A DNA stretch of 64,000 bases from Schistocephalus solidus (Eukaryota; Platyhelminthes; Cestoda; Diphyllobothriidea; Diphyllobothriidae), in assembly GCA_017591395.1 (NCBI GenBank), contig WEDG01000725.1:124001-188000 (forward strand). The letters run 5' to 3'. Below are positions 57,716 through 64,000 of the stretch, piece by piece; the stretch's first letter is position 1, and each line of letters opens with the position of its first letter. The notes under the pieces are model-generated. The model made no database searches. It saw only the letters and a program-made list of their open reading frames with translations, and was not told where the DNA came from. Made by a program: the position numbers and the translations under genes.

Positions 57716-59890
57716 TTAATGCATGCCTCGTCTGAGTGCATTGCCTCCAGGAATTCGCGGCCACTTCTTGTTGGGCAGGCGCCAACGATGTGGGTATCCT
57801 CCCCATCCAAATAGGTGTCCTGTGTCCAGTGTGTGCATGGCTACCTGCGATAAAGGGTCTCGTCTCCTCACCGCTAACTGATGTTCATGTAAACGGGTGG
57901 ATAGAGATTTTCCGGTTTGGCCACAATAAACTGCATCACAACTGGTACACGGTATCTTGTAGACGACTTCTTTTCTATTGAAATAGCCAACCCTGTCTTT
58001 AGGGTGTACAAGCTGGGTGCGCAAAGTTGTTGTTGGTTTGTGCGCTATTTGTATATTGTGTTTCTTGAGCTGTCTTTCAACGAGCTCAGATACATTTTTT
58101 TTACATACGGGAGGGTTCGCCAGTTTGTTGTTTTTTTGACGCCTGGGAGGTCGTAGCTCTGGAAATACCTTTTTATTTTTAATTGTTGTCGTCGCATGCA
58201 TCGACGGACAAAGTCAGGAGGATATCCATTTTGGGAAAATAATTTGAAAGGTATTTCATTTCTGTTCGATATGTTTCTTCATCGGAACAGTGAGTTTTTG
58301 CTCGACGTAGCAAGCTGTTAACAGAGCTGCGTTTGTGAGACATGGGGCGGTTACTCCCAAAATGTAAAATAACCTCGGAGTATGTATCTTTACGATAGAC
58401 TGAGGTATGTAGTGTCCCGTCTGTCTTCCTATGTACGAGGACGTCTAAGAAAGGGAGTCGTTTATCAACTTCTGTTTCAAGGGTGAATTGAATTCCTGGG
58501 AACGTGGAGTTCAGGCTTTTGTGGAGTGGATCAAGTTGATCTTTTTTGACGATAACAAATGTATCGTCTACGTAGCGTAGCCACAATCTCGAGTTAATTC
58601 TGGGGAGAGCTGTAGCATCTAGTTTCTGCATTACAGCCTCCGCCAAAAAACCGGATATTGGCGAACCCATAGGGGCGCCTTTTAGTTGTCGATAATAATT
58701 TTTCAGCAAAGGAAAAGTTTGTTTCAAGGCAAATATCGAGGAGTTCCAGGAGGAATTCTGCCGGTACATCGGTAGAATAGGCCTGTAGGAGTTCTGCAGT
58801 ACAAGTCCTCGCTAAGTCCAGCGGGATAGACGTAAATAAAAGAAATAACATCAAATGACACCATTATTTCGTAATTTGCAATTTTAAAGTCTTTTATCTT
58901 CTCGAGGAACTGTAGCGAGTCTTGGATAGAGAATTCACAGTTCTTTGTAAGTGGGTTGAGTTGATGAAATAGCCACTTGGAAATCTTATAATTTGGTGCA
59001 CCGATTAAGGAGACTATCGGTCGCAGCGGAATGCCACTTTTGTGAACTTTGGGAAAGTCCGTATATTTTGGCAATCGTAGGTTCATCCTGCTTCAAGGAT
59101 TTAGCCAGTACTCCAGAAATTAATTTTCTTCCTTTGAGGCGTTTCAATACCTTCTGGATATTTGAGTTTTGTGACTTTGTGGGGTCGGTAGTTAGTGGCA
59201 TGTAAGTTGGGTTATCCGTTAAAATTGATGTCATCTTATCTATGTACCTCGTCTTGTTTAAAATAGACATGGAACCTCCTTTGTCGGCCGGCAAAATTAT
59301 AATATTTTCATCTTTCTTAAGTGAATTTAATGCTTTCTTTTCGTCACAAGATAATGTCGAGTATGTCCTGCGGTTTTTCAAAGTTTGGACTGTATTATTT
59401 CGAATTGTGAGCCGTTCGTCTTCTGTCAGATCAGTTGAGGATAGAATTGATTCAAAACTAGCCAGGAAATCCAAGTAATTGCAATCAGACGGATTGTATT
59501 TCATTTCTTTACTGAGTACTCTTTCTTCTGTTGTGGTTAGAACTTTTGATGACAGGTTTACAACCTTTTTTGGAACGTCGGATTATTGTAGCTTTGATCA
59601 GAAATTTTCATCCATTTTTTGTCCAAAGTGCTCCTCTTTTTTAGTCGTTCTAGCCTTGCGACATGTGTAATTGTCTCTAGTAAGGTTTCAAATACATTTG
59701 CAGGAAGACTATCCTGGCAAACTTTCATGTGTTCTTCTTTCAGTTCCTGGAATTTTCGAAGTCTGTGGTGGGCGTCAGATATGAAGACCCCAAGCATCTG
59801 CTGCCCATACCGGTTTGCAACTTGATAGCCTTGAATAGATTTTATTGCAGGTTTCACTCGTACGGACTTTGGTAAAATCTTGTTGTATCG
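57716..59890 (-). pseudogene. Penelope-like retroelement, RT plus GIY-YIG nuclease
   Basis: This is the best-preserved PLE. From 59857 downward: N-terminal domain (RVKPAIKSIQGYQVANRYGQ), then LPADKGGSMSILNKTRYIDK, PKVHKSGIPLRPIVSLIGAP, MVSFDVISF (first catalytic Asp), GAPMGSPISGFLAEAVM, LWLRYVDDTFVI (catalytic YVDD), LPFLDVLVHR, and a GIY-YIG nuclease (VVYKIPCTSCDAVYCGQTGK, then RLHEHQLAVR and TLDTGHLF). PLEs copy their RNA into DNA at nicks the nuclease makes. At least five frame changes (near 59550, 59080, 58850, 58770 and 58190) break it, but core residues survive, so the copy is dead yet fairly young. Confidence 0.93.
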
Positions 59891-60170
59891 GCATTTGTGT
59901 AAGCTTTAAGCTAGAACCTATGTCGGAAGAACGGTAATACGTCCTAGCCATATAAGATTCATACTACTTGTAGTACTACTTGTTTGTAGAATGGGCAGTA
60001 CGTGGTTATTCCAAAGTGGTTGATTGTCTTTGACCCAAATTTTGGCTCTACGGCCTTTACCACGCATCTGCATAAAACGTGTTCTCAAATCATTTCGCTT
60101 GTGAAGCAAAGTATTATAAAATAGTATGGAAAACATCTTGACATTGAAAAATGTAACCATTAAGGTGACT
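59891..60170 (-). mobile_element. PLE upstream region, shared with the 53-54 kb cluster
   Basis: ACCTATGTCGGAAG, ATTCATACTAC, TGTAGTACTACTTGTTTG and the GTGGTTGATTGTCTT run match 53590-53715 and 53945-54070. It precedes the PLE reading frame, so it is probably 5' terminal sequence of the element. A short minus frame (59918-60160) crosses it without recognisable content. Confidence 0.65.
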
Positions 60171-60239
60171 ACCCAATATTACTGCACTATAGTTGACCGT
60201 CTATACTCCAAGATATGACAGAATTTGTGAGCTCAATAA

Positions 60240-60420
60240 ACAAGTACACAATCGCGCATCCGCTAAATGAATGTGAAAGGACAAGCAGTTAGGAATTAGG
60301 TAGAACCCGTACGTTCTACGCGTGTGTGAGGAATACTCAGTAAACACCTAAATGCTATATACGACTGCAAGCCAAAAGATTATCAAGTCGGGAAAACACA
60401 ATGAAATATTTTCTGAGGGA
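60240..60420. repeat. Interspersed repeat, also at 52.97-53.23 kb
   Basis: Same blocks as the 52.97 kb copy. In both places it sits just outside the ATTCATACTAC-type repeat. Confidence 0.5.
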
Positions 60421-60769
60421 GTGATCACGGAAAATAGCAATATATACAGAACGTTTGTGAGAAACGCACAGATATTTCACGAACTATCAACAGGAAAGAT
60501 CAGGTGGTTCGCACAAAAACACCATCGTCACATTTAATTTATAGTGCTTTAACTCTTTTAAAACGTAGACATGGTTTGGTTTATAAATTATCATTAAGTA
60601 AACAGAGAAGGTAATAGTTAGTTATGTAGAGGACAAAGAAAGCCATAAAACCCCAGGCTCGTGTTACACAGGGCTAGTGGTAATAGAGATTTTAAGGGTG
60701 GGACTTTAATGCGGGTAATATAAGGTTTTTACGGCCCTTGCAAAATTGCATGCGTTATTCTTTATTCTC

Positions 60770-60910
60770 TTTAAATTTATGAAGCGCAAATCCGTTATAA
60801 AGGCTCCAAGAAGTTGATAGCCATAGCAGATAGCGGCTTGAAAGCCCTTGGAGGACTTTCTTGCCGGCTTCACCTGCACAGACCTCGATAGAATCCCGTT
60901 ACTAATACAT
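60770..60910 (-). pseudogene. Penelope-like element N-terminal fragment
   Basis: The minus strand reads NGILSRSVQVKPARKSSKGF then QAAICYGYQL, matching the N-terminus of the 57.5-59.9 kb element (ILPKSVRVKPAIKSIQGYQV). Nothing downstream of it is retained. Confidence 0.6.
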
Positions 60911-60919
60911 CAGTGTAGA

Positions 60920-63100
60920 AATAATAATATTTAAAGTGTTAAACATTTGAGATTAACATGTTTTTCCTTTGTCAAGCATCAAACCTTAGATGAGCCTGGC
61001 TTTTCTGGCTTTCCGACGCCATACATAATGAACTGCTACCGCAGAGAAACGATTTATTTTTATCCTAAGCCATAAACTCAACAAATGAAACAATAAGGGG
61101 TCGATTATCCCGAATCTGCTATAAGTGAGAGTGGAGAACAAACTCTAAGACGACGAGAGAAAATGAGAAAATCACAAATGAAATAAAAAAAAGTATGCAG
61201 TAGTACTTTGTTGATTTTTATTAAGCTTGCTTCAATTTAAGCAACCTTAGAAACTGCTCGATATAAAAAACACAAAGTCCGGCTTTTGATTGAAATTCAA
61301 CGTGTTTTCGTGCAATATCTGGATTTCTTGTTATTAGTGCAAGGGATTTCTCGATCGAATTTCTGTTAATAGGAACCAAAAACGTTTTCGCATACAACAG
61401 GCGGTAGAGTACAGAGAAAACACTGTAAGAGTTTTCCTGTGAATGGTCTTGAGGGGGTCCTGTTAACTTTAGGACCGTTTTTCCACCACAGGGTCTAATT
61501 TTATTATTTAAAAAGGCTCCAGATGCTGGACCAGGTAATAGTTAAAAATTATTAGCCAATGGCTTAACCGGCAACCACTAGGCTGCACACAAAGTATTCT
61601 CAATCAAGTTAATAACTGCGTTTTATCACATAAATCACCATACATTTTCCAAACAGCTGTTCTTAATTTAAAATCCGCTTCTCGGTTTTATTGGCAAACG
61701 TGCAATTTGATTGGATTTAAATCGGCGAAAATTATGAATTGAGGGTTCTAAAAAGGAGTTATTTATACATTTTTCTGCTTATATTAAAAAAGCACACCAA
61801 GTCGTTTGCACATGTGATATTAAATATCGTAAATACATCGCATAGATACCAGAAAATATCCGATTTTGCCTAACTGTTACCTGTTTTTAACCTGCTGCAG
61901 AATGCATTTTTCTCAAGCTGACAGTATTCTCTCCTTTGGATCAGTTAAATAATCTACTGTATATTGACGAGATAAACTTTGGCTAAATCTCTAACAGCAG
62001 AACAGACCACTTGATCATCGGTGCTAATCTTGCGGGCTGCAAAAATGAAAAACAATTGAGTAATACTATCTGGGGTCAGCTACTTTAGTAAACAGAAGCG
62101 CTACCCAATATACGATCAGACGGAGTTATTCGAGATCAAATAAATCGACCATTTTAGGGAAAACGATGGTTGCAGCAAAACCTAAGACATTTTATTTTCA
62201 TAAAACGACAAGCTGTTCTTATCGGTTAAATGGGTGTGAGATTAGAAGAGCAGAATAATATTTAATATCAGCATAATTACAACTGCCGGTGGAGGATAAA
62301 AGACAGTTTGCGACTGTCAAAATGTGCCTGCGAAAGCAACGGTCATCAGTGATGACGAAATTCCGGATGACCTCAAAGAGGAAGAATTCTGAAAACATTA
62401 ACTAGTAACAGCAAACGTTCATGTAAATTTGAAAGTTTTACTAGCTAGGCAATCGATGGTCACTTATGCGACTTACTAGGGATGGATGTGGTTATGATAG
62501 TTAATCATTCATCTGAAATTCGTGTACAAACGGTGGGAACAAAAAAGGAGTAGGACTTTACATACAGCCACCAGACGATCAAATTCAACAGCCGCTGAAC
62601 CATGGATACCTGGAGGAAGCTTCTGGATTTACAGCTGGCGACAGTAGACAGCTCAGTGCAACTGGCGTAGTCACTGGAAGAAGCACTGGAATAATAAGCG
62701 ATAAAGAGATAAATCACAGTCGTCATCAGGATAAGCTAATGTGGCTCGTTGTCCAGTGAGGTGTCTAGCCGTTTTTTTAATTGCACCCAGGGACATAAGA
62801 CAAAGATGTGGACGAAGAGGAAAAATGCTTACAAATATTATTCGATGTGTTAATTTCATATTTATTCTACTTTTCGCATCTCACGCGCTGTCATGGAAAC
62901 TTGCAAGCTTTGTATGGGAGTTGATTTCGACGCCGCAGAAGCCTAGCATGAACAGGGTAAAGTTTACTCTGTGGGTTTTCACTGCAGACACCACTCACAC
63001 CCGTCTTAAAATACTAAAAGTGTTTCAGATTAAACAACGTGCATAACTAAAATTGTCGTATTGATGATCCTGCAGCCTAATCCCATGGTTTTTCAGTTAC
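60920..63100. other. No gene recognised
   Basis: AT-rich; no supported exons. Two short open frames near 62505-63046 (one per strand) have no recognised content. Confidence 0.4.
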
Positions 63101-63109
63101 AGAAGGTGG

Positions 63110-64000
63110 CCGGCAATTAGGAAGGAGTCAGTGCCGCCAAACTCTCAGTCCGCCAGTCAGCCACTCCACAAAAAACACACTGAACTGACCACGCGGTACG
63201 ATATATCCCGTCAGTTGGTAACCTTCCAAGCCACGGCTGTTGAACAGCGTCATACCTTCAAGCGCGTCAGATTGTTTACAGTGAGGAAAATGGGCCGAGC
63301 CATTGACCTCACTATCTCCTCCACCCCCGCAATCAGACCACCGTCCGAGCCGGTCGGTTGTTTGATGCAGGTGTGGGCTCAGCTGCCGATGAACTCGTCT
63401 ACGCGTATTACGTATACGACATGGCCCCCTAAACACAAGCCTCAGGATTACACGCAACAGGGCGTTGGACGTCTTACAGCTCACATGTGTGAGATAGCCA
63501 AATGTCGCGTTAAGAAGAAGCCATCGCAGCCTGACTCTTAGACCACCAGTCAGCCACTCCACACGACAATTTGACTGTCGTAGTCCGACGATGCCCAACG
63601 TATGCTCCATGGAAGGGTGGAGCAGGGACGGTGACTTGCGCGTGAATTAGTTTTAAGTGATAGTAGCCTTGCGCTGCAGCTACCGAACACTCTCCTCCTC
63701 CCCCACCTGAGCCCGGTGTCAAGACAGAGTCAAGAAGAACGGAGGCGGGAGAGGGCGCAGGTGGCTGGCGCGGCCGGAGCCGCCCCTGGGCGTGCCACCA
63801 CACCTGGCTCGGATCCCACGGAGTGGGAGTGCCATAAAGGCCACATTGAGAAGGAGCATCAGGATTACACGCAACAGGGCGTTGGACGTCTTACAGCTCA
63901 CATTTGTGAGAGTGCCAGAGGTCAGAAGTAGCCATCGTAGCCTGACTTTCAAAATGGAGACTCGCCATTACACTCTACCAGGCTTAGCACTACGGTCGCA
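63110..64000 (+). repeat. GC-rich interspersed repeat, longest copy
   Basis: It contains the CCGTCAGTTGGTAACCTTCC block, a middle part with ACCACCGTCCGAGCCGGTCG (shared with about 32920), GGATTACACGCAACAGGGCG (present twice, 63446 and 63862), then the GCAGGGACGGTGACTTGCGC and GCGCGGCCGGAGCCGCCCCT blocks. Long open frames on both strands are a by-product of GC content; no domain is recognisable. Confidence 0.75.

Noticed and set aside
63128..63803. Long overlapping frames of 97-160 codons on both strands in the GC-rich repeat
   Set aside because: Low stop density follows from GC content; frames differ between copies and no domain is visible.

Overview
This is animal DNA that is poor in genes and rich in retroelements, most likely from a flatworm and possibly a diphyllobothriidean tapeworm. 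That placement is an inference from the mix of repeats: many decayed Penelope-like retroelements (PLEs) with GIY-YIG nucleases, a tRNA-derived SINE family, a CR1/Jockey-like LINE end, many (TA)n arrays, and introns of 5.5-7.5 kb packed with repeats. No single marker fixes the species. There is no prokaryotic gene organisation and no rRNA. The only tRNA-like sequences are SINE heads.

The one host gene that can be reconstructed is on the minus strand, from 48.3 kb down to about 27.5 kb. Four exons (48195-48327, 40338-40675, 33441-33753, 27527-27925) join with matching splice phases (1, 0, 1). Together they encode a secreted or membrane protein with a signal peptide, a linker and two immunoglobulin-like domains rich in N-glycosylation sequons. 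Its 3' end was not found and may lie beyond the left edge. Three weaker coding-like segments are reported with low confidence or rejected.

Layout. 0-4 kb: SINE, LINE 3' end, PLE nuclease fragment. 6.5-7.3 kb: PLE fragment. 11.4-14.7 kb: two decayed PLEs and three SINEs. 18.3-23.6 kb: a GC-rich repeat, a 927-bp element bracketed by identical 139-bp repeats, and a decayed PLE. 27.5-48.3 kb: the Ig gene, with PLE fragments, a second copy of the 0.93-kb element and GC-rich repeats in its introns. 43.1-43.7 kb (intron 1): a 237-bp tandem repeat carrying a well-formed hammerhead ribozyme. 51.6-60.9 kb: SINEs, an inverted repeat cluster, and the best-preserved PLE (57.45-59.9 kb, minus). 63.1-64 kb: GC-rich repeat again.

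The most notable observation is the 237-bp tandem repeat. Its hammerhead has two paired segments in stem I, a complete CUGAUGA/GAA core and a 4-bp loopless stem III. This is the layout of metazoan retrozymes, small circular-RNA retroelements thought to use PLE machinery, and PLEs are abundant around it. Several PLE 3' ends here also carry hammerhead-like cores and end directly against (TA)n tracts.
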